34,158 nt of DNA from JAHQVK01 sp039819565 (lineage in GTDB: Bacteria; Myxococcota; Kuafuiibacteriia; Kuafuiibacteriales; Kuafuiibacteriaceae), in contig JBCBRU010000014.1 of the NCBI GenBank assembly GCA_039819565.1, positions 1-34,158 on the forward strand, read 5' to 3'. Below, piece by piece: positions 1 to 7,885 of the stretch. The notes below the pieces were generated by a model. The model was not told where the DNA came from. It did not search any database and was given only the letters and a program-made list of their open reading frames with translations. A program made the position numbers and the translations under genes. The number at the start of each line of letters is the position of its first letter. Positions within the stretch are counted from its first letter, which is position 1.

Positions 1-1
1 A

Positions 2-655
2 TGGGTCCACGTCGACGGGGCCTTCGGTCTGTTCGCTCGAGCCAGCCGCTCCAAACGCCACCTCACCCGAGGTTTGGACGAGGCGGACAGCTGGGCCACC
101 GACGCGCACAAGTGGCTAAACGTTCCGTTCGACTGCGGTTTCGCGGTGGTACGTCACTCCGCCGCTCACTCCGCCGCGATGACTCAATCCGCAGGATATA
201 TTGCAGCCGAAACCGGCGCCCGGGATCCGATCGACTGGAATTTGGAATGGTCCCGCCGAGCCCGCTCCATTCCCGTCTACGCAGCCCTGCGGGAGCTCGG
301 AAGCGAAGGCGTGGAGGACCTCGTGAACCGCTGCTGCGCCCACTGCGCGGCTCTCGTGTCCGGCCTCGGCAACCTAGACGGAGCCGCCGTGGTGGCTGAA
401 CCCACTCTCAATCAGGGTCTGATACGGTTCTGCCTTCCCCACACCACGCCGGCCGAAGGAGATCTCTTTACCGAGAGGGTCATTCGGGCCGTCAACGCAA
501 CCGGCGAAGCCTTCTTCTCGCCGACGACCTGGGACGGTCGGCGGGTCATGCGAGTAAGCGTGGTCAACTGGCAGACGGGGCCCCAGGACGTAGCCCGCGC
601 GGTTGCCGCCGTGAAGGGCGCACTCGAATCCACGGCTCGTAGCTCAAGCCCCTGA
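2..655 (+). CDS. PLP-dependent decarboxylase, C-terminal part (5' end outside window)
   Basis: The gene is already open at base 2 and ends at TGA 653-655, so only about 217 C-terminal residues are present. The first visible residues include HVDGAFG, whose Asp normally contacts the pyridine nitrogen of PLP, and then ATDAHKWLN, whose Lys is the expected Schiff-base lysine. This order is typical of the group II pyridoxal-dependent decarboxylase / aspartate aminotransferase-fold family (glutamate, aromatic amino acid or diaminobutyrate decarboxylase relatives). The C-terminal small domain (WDGRRVMRVSVVNW, then a closing helix) is complete. The enzyme is expected to be cytosolic and to act on an amino acid. 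The substrate cannot be assigned because the N-terminal substrate loop is missing. The next gene starts 145 bp downstream on the same strand. Confidence 0.85.
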   Translation, partial: WVHVDGAFGLFARASRSKRHLTRGLDEADSWATDAHKWLNVPFDCGFAVVRHSAAHSAAMTQSAGYIAAETGARDPIDWNLEWSRRARSIPVYAALRELGSEGVEDLVNRCCAHCAALVSGLGNLDGAAVVAEPTLNQGLIRFCLPHTTPAEGDLFTERVIRAVNATGEAFFSPTTWDGRRVMRVSVVNWQTGPQDVARAVAAVKGALESTARSSSP

Positions 656-800
656 ACCGGTCACGGAGGGTGCGCGTACCCCTCAACGGTGCCGACCTTC
701 GCCGCCAAAGCTGCGCCGCACGAAGTCTCGGCCCTCAAACGACGTGGCCCGGAAATAGCCTCCTACTCTCGCATTCGCCACGTCCGAATACCTCCTCGAG

Positions 801-1379
801 ATGGGAGAGCGAGGAATATCGGTTCCGGGGGGCAGCCCGCACTTTGCCTTCCTCGGGTTGGGCTTGGCTGTCGTCTCCATGCTCTGGAGTGAACGAGCCG
901 GTTCGACAACTCCAGGTGAAATCGAGTGGGGCTTCGGTGAGGCGATCGGCTCCCGAGCTGACTTTCCACTCCAGGCCCGATACGTGCCGGGAACCTTGGC
1001 CCAGGTGCAGCTCTTCGAAGCGGCCGCTCGGGAGCTCGGACTCCCTGAAGCGTGGGCCGCCGACAACGCCCTAACCTTGCTCCTGCGGGCAGAGTCCGAT
1101 GGCAAAGTGGGCATCCCCAACTTCACCTACGGGGAGCGGGCGCGGCAGCCGGATCGATGGGTCGAGATACATGAGGAGCTCAGGCGCGGCCATATCTCGG
1201 CGTCCTCATCCGCCACGGGACTGGGACAGCTCATCCTCAGCAACGTAGAGCGCTACTATCCGAGCGGAGCCGATGGGATAGGCGTCCCCCTCGAAGAGGC
1301 CATGGGTATGCTCTCATACATCTCGGCTCGCTATGGGGATCCCGAAACCGCCTGGAATCAATACGATCAGGGCTACTAG
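801..1379 (+). CDS. lytic-transglycosylase-like (SLT-fold) protein
   Basis: A 192-residue product with a hydrophobic stretch at about residues 15-29 (FAFLGLGLAVVSMLW), which suggests export or an N-terminal membrane anchor. The middle shows a lysozyme-like pattern: LLLRAESDGKVG around residues 93-104, with E98 in the position of the catalytic Glu, then SSATGLGQLI, the counterpart of the A-x-G-L-x-Q motif of SLT transglycosylases. A late region (MLSYISARYGDPETAWNQY) matches the final helix of the fold. Known members cleave peptidoglycan in the periplasm. The protein is short, and the residues after the Glu are not the usual SRFDPxA, so activity is an inference. Start: ATG 801 is the first start before the hydrophobic segment. 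It converges on malQ, with 6 bp between the stop codons. Confidence 0.6.
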   Translation: MGERGISVPGGSPHFAFLGLGLAVVSMLWSERAGSTTPGEIEWGFGEAIGSRADFPLQARYVPGTLAQVQLFEAAARELGLPEAWAADNALTLLLRAESDGKVGIPNFTYGERARQPDRWVEIHEELRRGHISASSSATGLGQLILSNVERYYPSGADGIGVPLEEAMGMLSYISARYGDPETAWNQYDQGY

Positions 1380-1385
1380 AGTCTC

Positions 1386-2888
1386 TCAACGGACCCGATC
1401 GTAGAGCTCCCCAAGAAAACGGAGCCTTGCCGCCAGTTCGGCGGACGCCTCGCCGGGCTTGAGTCGCCAGCGCCAGTTGCGCCACTCACTCGGCGGACGT
1501 GCGTAGGAGCCGGGATCGTTCATTCGCGCCCAGGTGGGGAGCGACAATAGATCCTGCATCTGGATCACCGCGAGATGAGCTGTCGATGAGAGCGCCGCTC
1601 GATTGAGATCCCAAGCAATGTCATCGCCGTGCACACCGAGATAGTGCTGAACGTGGGCGCGAGCGTGAGGCTCGAGCTTCGAGAACCACCCCACCGAGGT
1701 GTCGTTGTCGTGATTCCCCGGATACACGACCGAGCCTTCGGGGATGTTGTGCGGCAGGTAGGGGCTGTCCGCTCCACCTCCAAAGCCGTAGTGGAGGATC
1801 TTCATGCCGGGGATCCCGGTGTCCGCTAGAAGCCTGCGGACGTCATCGTCGATGTCCCCCAGGTCCTCTGCATACAGCGGGCGAGGGCCGAGCTTGCTTC
1901 GCATCACCTCGAAGAAGTGTTGTCCAGGCCCCGGCACCCAGTGACCATCCCGAGCGGTGGGCGCCTCCGCGGGAATCGACCAGTACGCGGAGAAGGCGCG
2001 GAAATGATCGATGCGAACCGCGTCAAAGTCCTCGAAAGCTCGGGCGAGCCGAAGCCGCCACCAGGTGTATTCGTCCGCTCGCATCCGATCCCAGTCGTAA
2101 AGAGGGCTCCCCCAACGCTGTCCGTCGGCGCTGAACATATCGGGGGGGGCCCCGGACACGGCGGTGGGCTGGCCTTGATCGTCGAGCTGCCATCCCTCCG
2201 GGTAGGCCCAGATATCGGCCGAGTCATGAAGGACATAGATCGGGACATCCCCCATTACGCCCACCCCCCGGGACCTGGCGTAGGCCCTCAGAGCCTTCCA
2301 CTGCCGATCGAAGAGAAAGAAGCGAGCGAGGATGCGCTCGGTGTCCGGGACCATGGAGGCCGGCCCCTTGTCGTTTGCAGAACGGAGATCCTCGGGCCAT
2401 GCCCACCACGGCGCCCCGTCGCAGGCTCTTTTGCGGGCCGCGAACCGCGCGGCGGTCACGGCCCACGGTGAGCGCTCTCGATAGCGCTCGAACTCCATGC
2501 GTAGGGGATGATCGCGGAGGAGTCGCTCCACCGCGTCATCCACGCGGGCTTCCTTCTCTACCGAGGCTTGCTCGAGATGAGCCCAGCCCACATCGTCTCC
2601 GGAGGGCACGACCTCTCGCGCCGTGAGCAGACCGTCGTCCCGGAGGTCCTCCAGGGAGAGGAGCTGAGGATTTCCGACGAGGCTCGCCCAGCTGGCGTAG
2701 GGGACGTCGTCGCGCGGACCTCCGGGGGGACAGATCGGGAGCATCTGCCACACGGACACTCCCGCCCCCACCAGCCAGTCCACGAAAGCTCGGGCGCCGG
2801 GGCCGAGGTCCCCCACACCGAAGGGGCCCGGCAGGGAGGTGGGGTGGAGCAACACGCCCATCCGGCGCTGACTCCAAAAGTCGCTCAC
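1386..2888 (-). CDS. malQ: 4-alpha-glucanotransferase (amylomaltase)
   Basis: A 500-residue glycoside hydrolase family 77 enzyme, the usual bacterial length. It transfers 4-alpha-glucan segments between malto-oligosaccharides in the cytosol during maltodextrin or glycogen metabolism. The N-terminus has the family signature RRMGVLLHPTSLPGPFGVGD. The three catalytic acids are visible: the nucleophile Asp in AVRIDHFRAF (about D294), the acid/base Glu in LYAEDLGD (about E341) and the transition-state Asp in GNHDNDTS (about D394). Start choice: GTG at 2888 is preceded by AGGGA with a 5-base spacer. An earlier in-frame GTG at 2909 would add seven residues without homology. It is divergent from the thioredoxin lipoprotein, with 56 bp between starts, and no other maltose genes lie nearby. 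Confidence 0.95.
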   Translation of the reverse strand: MSDFWSQRRMGVLLHPTSLPGPFGVGDLGPGARAFVDWLVGAGVSVWQMLPICPPGGPRDDVPYASWASLVGNPQLLSLEDLRDDGLLTAREVVPSGDDVGWAHLEQASVEKEARVDDAVERLLRDHPLRMEFERYRERSPWAVTAARFAARKRACDGAPWWAWPEDLRSANDKGPASMVPDTERILARFFLFDRQWKALRAYARSRGVGVMGDVPIYVLHDSADIWAYPEGWQLDDQGQPTAVSGAPPDMFSADGQRWGSPLYDWDRMRADEYTWWRLRLARAFEDFDAVRIDHFRAFSAYWSIPAEAPTARDGHWVPGPGQHFFEVMRSKLGPRPLYAEDLGDIDDDVRRLLADTGIPGMKILHYGFGGGADSPYLPHNIPEGSVVYPGNHDNDTSVGWFSKLEPHARAHVQHYLGVHGDDIAWDLNRAALSSTAHLAVIQMQDLLSLPTWARMNDPGSYARPPSEWRNWRWRLKPGEASAELAARLRFLGELYDRVR

Positions 2889-2908
2889 GGGGGTCCCTTG
2901 TAGGCACA

Positions 2909-2923
2909 CGTGACATTTTCACG
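2909..2923. promoter_or_regulatory. short inverted repeat between malQ and the TlpA-like gene
   Basis: CGTGA-CATTT-TCACG is a perfect 5-bp inverted repeat in the 56-bp divergent gap. Its placement fits an operator shared by malQ and the lipoprotein gene. It resembles CRP half-sites, but the spacer is one base shorter than the CRP consensus, so the binding protein is unknown. Confidence 0.25.
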
Positions 2924-2944
2924 CATCCCCGGTTCAACCATGGC

Positions 2945-4177
2945 GTGCTTCGTTTCTCCCTCGCCGTTCTGCTCACCGGAGCCCTCGCGTGTGCTCACTC
3001 GCCCCGCTCGGCCCCCGTCAACCTGGACGGGGTCTGGCATGCCCAGCTCGAAAGCCCTGGAGGTCCTTTGCCCTTTGGGCTCGAGGTACGCGGGCGTCGA
3101 GCGTGGGTCCGCAATGGTGAGGAGCGGGCCGAAGCGACCGGAGTACGACGGGAGGGCAAAGCGATCTTGTTCGACTTCGCTCTGTATGACGCCCAGATCC
3201 GAGCTGAAGCGAATGAGGACGGTTCGCGGATGCAAGGTGAGTGGAGCTATCCCGACTGGGGAGCCCGTCGCCAGCTCCGTTTCTCGGCCGCCCGAGGATC
3301 CCGCCGTCGCTTCGAAGCGGCAGCCCCTCAGGGCACCGCGACGGGGATTTGGCGGGTGCAGTTCGTGGACGACGACGGCGAAGAGCCCGCACGAGCCCAG
3401 TTCACTCAATTCGGGGACGGCACCGTGACCGGAACCTTTCTCACCCCCACCGGCGACTACAGGTATCTGGAAGGGGCTCTCGACGGAAATACGCTGCGCC
3501 TATCGTGCTTCGACGGTGCCCACGCCTTCCTGTTCACGGCCAAGCTTTCGGGTCCTGATGCTCTCGACGGACAGTTCTGGTCGGCCAACCACTACCGCGC
3601 AACATGGACGGCAGAGAGGGTGGCCCGCGTCGAGGACGCTCCCCTCCCCGATCCCTATGGGCTCGCCTCGCTCACGAGCTCCGACCGCAAGTTGAGCTTC
3701 GCCTTTGAGGACATCGAAGGACAGCGTGTGGACATGGCCGACCCGCGCTTTCGAGGGAAGGTGGTGCTCGTCGACATCTTCGGGACCTGGTGCCCGAACT
3801 GCAACGATCAGGCCCCCTACCTTGCGAAGTGGCATCAGCGGTATCGCGAGCGCGGTCTCGAGATGGTGGGCATCGCCTACGAGGTCAGCGGAGACGCCGA
3901 ACGAGACCGCGAGATGCTTCGCCGCTGGCGGGATCACCACGCGCTCGAGTTCCCGCTGCTGCTCGGAGGAGTGAAGGACAAACGAAGAGCGGGGCAGACG
4001 CTCCCGGATCTGAGCGCGGTCGTAGCCTATCCCACCACCATATTCGTCGGCCGGGACGGCACCGTTCGCGCGGTACACACCGGTTTCGCCGGACCGGGCA
4101 CAGGGAGCGCCCACACCTCGATGATTCGTGAGATCGAGGGCCGAATCGAGCAGCTACTTGCCGAGACCCTCGACTGA
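2945..4177 (+). CDS. lipoprotein with C-terminal TlpA/ResA-like thioredoxin domain
   Basis: A 410-residue product. Residues 1-16 form a short signal peptide ending in GALAC, a lipobox-like site with C16 as the candidate acylated Cys. Residues about 25-235 are beta-rich and appear to contain two similar modules (DGVWHAQLE and TGIWRVQFV each open a repeat), a layout seen in some TlpA-family proteins that carry an accessory domain. Residues about 245-405 are a thioredoxin fold with the redox motif FGTWCPNCN (C283 and C286) and the cis-Pro loop AYPTTIFV. Known relatives reduce or isomerise disulfides in extracytoplasmic proteins. The GTG start at 2945 leaves a good signal peptide. The ATG at 2940 is in another frame. 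The 3' end overlaps the convergent marR-type gene by 24 bp. Confidence 0.8.
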   Translation: MLRFSLAVLLTGALACAHSPRSAPVNLDGVWHAQLESPGGPLPFGLEVRGRRAWVRNGEERAEATGVRREGKAILFDFALYDAQIRAEANEDGSRMQGEWSYPDWGARRQLRFSAARGSRRRFEAAAPQGTATGIWRVQFVDDDGEEPARAQFTQFGDGTVTGTFLTPTGDYRYLEGALDGNTLRLSCFDGAHAFLFTAKLSGPDALDGQFWSANHYRATWTAERVARVEDAPLPDPYGLASLTSSDRKLSFAFEDIEGQRVDMADPRFRGKVVLVDIFGTWCPNCNDQAPYLAKWHQRYRERGLEMVGIAYEVSGDAERDREMLRRWRDHHALEFPLLLGGVKDKRRAGQTLPDLSAVVAYPTTIFVGRDGTVRAVHTGFAGPGTGSAHTSMIREIEGRIEQLLAETLD

Positions 4178-4663
4178 GCTCTCTAGGTCCGGCCTTGGGC
4201 GCCGCGGCTCCGCTCGACGCCACACTTCGGCGAGACGGCGAACGCCGCGTGTGAAATGAACACGGGACTCGGGCGGGATCTCCTCGAGAACAGCCGCCAA
4301 GGCGGGTCCCATGGTCGCGTATATCTCTGCAATCGAGGCGAGGGCCTCGGGCCGGAGCTGGACCTCCATCCGCCGACCGTCCTCGTGCGACCGCCGCCGG
4401 GTTACCAGCCCCGCGGCGATGAGTCGGTCGACAAGAGCCGTCACAGAGCCGCTGGTTAGACCCAGACGGCGACCGATCTCACCGGCGGTTAGAGCTCCCC
4501 CTTCAAGAGCGTTCATGCAGCGCAGATCGCTCGACGCCATGCCCAGGGCTCGGGCCGCGGCCTGGTCGAAGCGAAGGATGGCCTCATAGAGGTCACGGCT
4601 CTCTTCGAGAAGGGCGTGCTTGTCCAGGTCCGATTCATGTATCTCGATGATCAAAGTATTCAC
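4154..4663 (-). CDS. MarR-family transcriptional regulator
   Basis: A 169-residue winged-helix protein. The DNA-binding core runs through ALEGGALTAGEIGRRLGLTS, the recognition helix SGSVTALVDRLIAAGLV, and the wing TRRRSHEDGRRMEVQL with the conserved D-x-R basic wing. Flanking helices form the dimer interface. Start: GTG 4663 has GAGG seven bases upstream, overlapping the stop of the preceding gene, which suggests translational coupling. It lies 9 bp after the uncharacterised protein gene at 4673-5188, so that gene is its most likely operon partner. MarR proteins usually repress their own operon and respond to a small ligand or oxidation. No ligand can be read from the sequence. Confidence 0.88.
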   Translation of the reverse strand: MNTLIIEIHESDLDKHALLEESRDLYEAILRFDQAAARALGMASSDLRCMNALEGGALTAGEIGRRLGLTSGSVTALVDRLIAAGLVTRRRSHEDGRRMEVQLRPEALASIAEIYATMGPALAAVLEEIPPESRVHFTRGVRRLAEVWRRAEPRRPRPDLESSVEGLGK

Positions 4664-4672
4664 CGGCGCACC

Positions 4673-5188
4673 TCAGTCCAGGGTCTGAGCGAGACCCACG
4701 TTCATCTCCAGTCCTCTTCGGAGGAGGGACTGGGACCGGTGGGTTTCGCTGCCGTAGAAGTCCTCGGCGAGATCGTCCCAGTCGACAGCCCGGATCTGAT
4801 CCCGGATGGACAGCGCGGGAAGACCAAAGTCCTCCTGGTACCAGCCCAGGGTCAGACGCGAGCGCGCGTCGGGATCACACCCGATCCGCTCGCTCTCGAA
4901 GTCGACGGTGGTCTCGATGGGAGGGAGATGGGCGTAGTCCCGGCGAGGGCTCAGCTGCCGGAGGTGATCGAGATCGCCGGGGCGCCGCCGATAGTTTCGC
5001 ATCTGCACCTCCAAGAGGTGAAAGCGGCAGTCGAGCTCCAGGAAGGACCGAATGCGCCGCTCGAGATGCCAGCGATTGAACTCATCGGAAGGGATGCCCT
5101 CGACGAGACCTTCGTACGTGTATCGCTGACGGAGCACGCGCGCCCATATGCGCCGCCCTGTCGAAAGCTCGATCTGAAGTTCGGACAC
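4673..5188 (-). CDS. uncharacterised conserved protein
   Basis: A 171-residue acidic/arginine-rich soluble protein with no signal peptide or membrane helix. I do not recognise a characterised domain. The N-terminal part reads as beta strands plus a helix (YTYEGLVEGIPSDEFNRWHL). The C-terminal stretch TLGWYQEDFGLPALS, followed by IRAVDWDDLAEDFYG, resembles the W-(F/Y)-Q-(D/E)-x-(F/W)-x-x-P and DW-x-x-x-A-x-DF pattern that I recall from unannotated proteins in Proteobacteria and Bacteroidetes. That recollection needs a profile search. Start GTG 5188 lacks a clear Shine-Dalgarno. It sits between the WYL regulator (74 bp upstream) and the MarR regulator (9 bp downstream), so its expression is probably regulated closely. 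Confidence 0.7.
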   Translation of the reverse strand: MSELQIELSTGRRIWARVLRQRYTYEGLVEGIPSDEFNRWHLERRIRSFLELDCRFHLLEVQMRNYRRRPGDLDHLRQLSPRRDYAHLPPIETTVDFESERIGCDPDARSRLTLGWYQEDFGLPALSIRDQIRAVDWDDLAEDFYGSETHRSQSLLRRGLEMNVGLAQTLD

Positions 5189-5219
5189 GGGCCGAAGAGG
5201 CTAAGTGCAGCCCGCAACT

Positions 5220-5237
5220 CAAGCGCTCTAGCGCTTG
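5220..5237. promoter_or_regulatory. perfect palindrome CAAGCGCT-CT-AGCGCTTG
   Basis: Two perfect 8-bp arms with a 2-bp centre lie in the 74-bp gap between the WYL regulator stop (5263) and the start of the uncharacterised gene (5188). It could be an operator for the downstream MarR protein or a stem-loop ending the WYL transcript. There is no U tract, so the operator reading is slightly favoured. Confidence 0.4.
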
Positions 5238-5262
5238 GACAGGACCGCTCAGGCGTTCAGAC

Positions 5263-6219
5263 CTATTCAGGAGACGCGGCGAGCACCGACTCCGCGCCCG
5301 CGAGCGCCTGCCGAGCGAGCTCGGCCACGGAGGCCGCGAGGGCCGGGGTCTCTGGCACCGCGGCAGCGCCGAGCCCGACCACGAATCGGGCAACGTTCTC
5401 CACGGCCGCGGTCCTGACCCTCACGCGCAAGCCGTCCGGACCGTCCTCTGCCCACATGCCGTCGGGGAGGTTTCGGCGCACCCAGCTCGCTTCCGCCTCG
5501 CGTATGCGGAAGGTGAGCTCCTGCTCTTCGCCCACTTGAAAGTACCCCTCCACGGTGCCCTCCAGCACCGAGACGATCTCGGCCTCTGGGGCGGCCAGAA
5601 AAGGCCCTTCGTCCTCCATGCGGAGCTCCGACATCGAGTCCACGCGAAACCACTTGAGCGTCTCGGTTTCATGGCAGGTGGCCAGACACCGGGGTCGCTT
5701 TCCAGGGAGAACCCGATGGACCGAGATCCGGCGTGGACGAAGCTGGCCCCGTTTTGCGGAGTAGTAGCGCAGATGAACGACCTTCTGGTTCGATGCCGCT
5801 TCAAAGAGAAGGTGCAGAACGTCCTCGTTGGGTGAGGCGGGGGTGACAACAACGGATCGCATGCGGGCCACGGTCGCTTCATCCAGGGCCCGAGAGTGAG
5901 CCAGGGCGGTCAGGATTCGGTCCTGCGTGGGCCCGGCGGGATGGTTCGCGATCGCGTAAAGAAGCAACCGCTCCTCCTTGTCGGCGAGGAACACCCCACC
6001 CGGAAACCAGCCCTTGGGAACCGACCAGTACACTTCGGTCGGGGTCTCCTCTTCCCGCTGGAGGTTCACACCGGCGAGGGTCATCTCGTTCAGACGCTTC
6101 TTCAGCGCATCCACCCCCACGTCCACCTCCCGAGCGAGATCGGGCTGCCGCCAGGTGGGCTGGCGGAGGAAGGCCATGAAGATCCTGACGACGGTCTCGG
6201 TCGAGCTGCGCCGGCTCAC
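5263..6219 (-). CDS. WYL-domain transcriptional regulator
   Basis: A 318-residue protein in the classic HTH-WYL-WCX layout. Residues 1-60 form a winged helix (TVVRIFMAFLRQPTWRQPDL, then VGVDALKKRLNEM). The WYL core lies at about 130-205, with VVHLRYYSAKRG, RPRRISVHRVL and the ligand-site Arg pattern in LKWFRVDSMSELRM. A C-terminal WCX-like domain carries the E/R-rich WAEDGPDGLRVRVR. WYL proteins are one-component regulators that bind nucleotide or nucleic-acid ligands and often control DNA-damage or phage-defence genes. Start: GTG 6219 is the only usable start, since an in-frame TAG lies 12 bases upstream. No strong Shine-Dalgarno is seen. It is divergent from the small membrane protein gene and upstream of the uncharacterised/MarR pair. 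Confidence 0.88.
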   Translation of the reverse strand: MSRRSSTETVVRIFMAFLRQPTWRQPDLAREVDVGVDALKKRLNEMTLAGVNLQREEETPTEVYWSVPKGWFPGGVFLADKEERLLLYAIANHPAGPTQDRILTALAHSRALDEATVARMRSVVVTPASPNEDVLHLLFEAASNQKVVHLRYYSAKRGQLRPRRISVHRVLPGKRPRCLATCHETETLKWFRVDSMSELRMEDEGPFLAAPEAEIVSVLEGTVEGYFQVGEEQELTFRIREAEASWVRRNLPDGMWAEDGPDGLRVRVRTAAVENVARFVVGLGAAAVPETPALAASVAELARQALAGAESVLAASPE

Positions 6220-6222
6220 CCC

Positions 6223-6235
6223 GATGTTCTACATC
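6223..6235. promoter_or_regulatory. inverted repeat GATGT-TCT-ACATC before the WYL gene
   Basis: A perfect 5-bp-arm inverted repeat lies 4 bp upstream of the WYL GTG start, in the divergent region shared with the gene starting near 6306/6402. It is a possible autoregulatory site, but it is short enough to occur by chance. Confidence 0.25.
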
Positions 6236-6305
6236 TACTGAACGAATCATCTCCATCCTATTCGCAGGAGCGATTCGGGTTGGGGGCCCTCCCTAGTTTC
6301 CCGCC

Positions 6306-6533
6306 ATGGAACGTGGACACCCTCCAGCTGTCGAGTCCTCGCTCAGGCCCTCTCGGGCGCGGCGTCACGCCAGTCAGGGTGGCTTTCGGTTGGGAGCCCT
6401 GATGACCTTCTTCTGGCTGAGCTCGAGGCCAGCTATCACGAGCGTAGTCATGCTGTTCGCCATGGGCCTCGCCATGGTGGCCCTCTTCGGCGATGAGCCG
6501 GGCCACGAGCCAGCCGCGAGCGGAAGCAAGTAG
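6306..6533 (+). CDS. small single-pass membrane protein
   Basis: A 75-residue reading frame. If translation starts at the internal ATG 6402, which has GGGAG five bases upstream, the product is 43 residues. Either form contains one hydrophobic helix (TSVVMLFAMGLAMVALF) followed by a short polar tail. The stop at 6531-6533 is two bases before the next gene, a spacing that suggests an operon with the zinc-ribbon membrane protein. I recognise no family. Small membrane partners of larger membrane proteins often stabilise or regulate them, but here that is only context. It is weaker than its neighbours because of its length. Confidence 0.5.
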   Translation: MERGHPPAVESSLRPSRARRHASQGGFRLGALMTFFWLSSRPAITSVVMLFAMGLAMVALFGDEPGHEPAASGSK

Positions 6534-6535
6534 GC

Positions 6536-7021
6536 GTGGCTCTCGGTACCTGCGAGGAGTGCGGCCATCCCGTCTCCTCCCGAGCGAACGCATGCCCTGG
6601 GTGTGGCTGTCCTCGCGTCTCCGCTGCAGACCGCGGAGCCCATCACATCTATTTCGACGAGCCTCCCATCCTCGTCTCGAGCGGAGTCATCCGCTCCGGG
6701 TCGGATGCATACATGCTGAGCCATCTATCGTCGATTTCCATGCGCACACAGTCCAGCGGCCATCCGGGGTTCCGGCGGGGGGCCTTCTTCGCTCTCGTGA
6801 TGGCTCTGGTCATCACGAGTGTAAGTCTCGCGGGGGGAACCTTTGTGATGCTCGCGTCGATCGCCATGGGCTTGGCCTCTCGTCTCGGCCAAGAGCATGA
6901 GCTCGTGCTCTCTGGGGCTCACGGCGAAGTGGTCGCGTTTCGGACCCGCAGCGGACACAAGGCTCAGGAGCTGACCCGAGCCATCACCCATGCCGTCTCC
7001 GAGGCCCATCGGCACGCCTAA
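6536..7021 (+). CDS. zinc-ribbon membrane protein, DUF6232-like
   Basis: A 161-residue product. Residues 1-26 form a zinc ribbon: C6-x2-C9 and C20-x2-C23 (CEECGHPV, then CPGCGCP). Next comes a short beta region (ILVSSGVIRSGSDAYMLSHL and ISMRT), which I recognise as the DUF6232 pattern for a small PH-like sheet. A hydrophobic double segment follows (FFALVMALVITSVSLAGGT and FVMLASIAMGLA), consistent with a membrane hairpin. The last third (HELVLSGAHGEVVAFRTRSG) returns to beta strands. The function of the family is unknown. It starts with GTG, two bases after the small membrane protein, and converges on the HisN-like phosphatase. Confidence 0.7.
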   Translation: MALGTCEECGHPVSSRANACPGCGCPRVSAADRGAHHIYFDEPPILVSSGVIRSGSDAYMLSHLSSISMRTQSSGHPGFRRGAFFALVMALVITSVSLAGGTFVMLASIAMGLASRLGQEHELVLSGAHGEVVAFRTRSGHKAQELTRAITHAVSEAHRHA

Positions 7022-7033
7022 ACACTCTCGATC

Positions 7034-7057
7034 CGTGGTTCCTGAAGCTAAACCACG
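7034..7057. terminator. stem-loop between convergent genes
   Basis: CGTGGTT, a 10-base loop, then AACCACG gives a perfect 7-bp stem in the 26-bp gap between two convergent genes, straddling the phosphatase stop codon. It could serve both transcripts. No T run follows on either strand, so intrinsic termination is uncertain. Confidence 0.4.
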
Positions 7058-7851
7058 AGGAGTCGCATGGCCGACGCATGGAGCTCGGCGGAGGACGCAG
7101 CTACGACTTGCCCCCCACCACTCGGATCTCCACCGGTCCAGCTGGTCACAACCGCCCCCGCTCCGCGCAAGATGGGCACGAGTGCGGAGACATCGTAGCG
7201 CTGAAGGCCTGCTTCCACAACGAGATCGATTTCCCCGAGCGCGAGGAGGCCGTAGGCGTAGGCATCGAGCCCAAAGCGTGCCACTGGGCAGCAAGCAGCC
7301 ACTCTCTCGAAGGCTTGCGCCTCCTCGGAGCTAAAGTACCCCTTCGGAGTGGGTCGGGGATCGGTGGTGGCGATCCTGGCCTCCTCGAGGCGGGTGCGGC
7401 CAGAGACCCGACAGATCCTCTCCGTACCTCCTCGCCGCCAGCGGGTCTCTTTGGCGCCGCCCAGCCATGTCTCTCCGGTGAAGGGTTGATGAATAGCCCC
7501 GAGGACCGGAGTTTCGTCGCGTTCGAGACCTACGAGACTCGTCCACGCCGTCGTACCCGAAACGAAACCCCGGGTGCCATCGATCGGGTCTAAAACCCAT
7601 CGCCATACCGCCCCTTCTCGCGTGACCCCGTACTCCTCCCCGAGGATGCCGTGCTCTGGAAAGCGAGTCTCGATGACGGCTCGCATGGCGCGCTCGGCCG
7701 CGCGGTCGCCCTCGGTGACAGGGTCGTACTCCTCAGCTTGGGTCGTCTTGTCGTCGACCTCAAGCGGGGTTCGGAAACGCGCGAGAGCCTCAGCTCCACC
7801 CGCCTCTGCGACCTTCCGGACGACCTCGAGGGCACCCTTGGGAAACTCCAC
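7048..7851 (-). CDS. inositol-monophosphatase-family phosphatase, HisN-type (probable histidinol-phosphatase)
   Basis: A 267-residue member of the lithium-sensitive IMPase fold. Metal-binding motifs are in place: DPVTEGDRAAE at the first helix, GEEYG (71-75), and the diagnostic DPIDGTRGF (88-96). A later segment (FGLDAYAYGLLALGEIDLVV, then LQRYDVSALVPI) contains the final metal Asp in the YD position. The sequence LDAYAYGLLA and a GTRGF rather than GTTNF signature agree with HisN-type histidinol-phosphatases more than with SuhB-like inositol phosphatases. No other his genes are nearby, so the substrate remains open (histidinol phosphate, inositol phosphate or 3'-phosphoadenosine phosphate). 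Start is GTG 7851. It is convergent with the DUF6232-like gene and downstream of the RND operon. Confidence 0.85.
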   Translation of the reverse strand: MEFPKGALEVVRKVAEAGGAEALARFRTPLEVDDKTTQAEEYDPVTEGDRAAERAMRAVIETRFPEHGILGEEYGVTREGAVWRWVLDPIDGTRGFVSGTTAWTSLVGLERDETPVLGAIHQPFTGETWLGGAKETRWRRGGTERICRVSGRTRLEEARIATTDPRPTPKGYFSSEEAQAFERVAACCPVARFGLDAYAYGLLALGEIDLVVEAGLQRYDVSALVPILRGAGAVVTSWTGGDPSGGGQVVAASSAELHASAMRLLVV

Positions 7852-7885
7852 GGGCGAAGTGTACCGCAGAGCGTGACTGGAGCAG

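Noticed and set aside
2909..2923. A true CRP site before malQ
   Set aside because: The half-sites are five rather than six bases apart and the outer bases do not match TGTGA/TCACA. It is kept only as an unspecified inverted repeat.
4616..5539. 307-residue open frame on the + strand
   Set aside because: It spans the antisense of three leftward genes (MarR, unknown, WYL) and their gaps and shows no domain.
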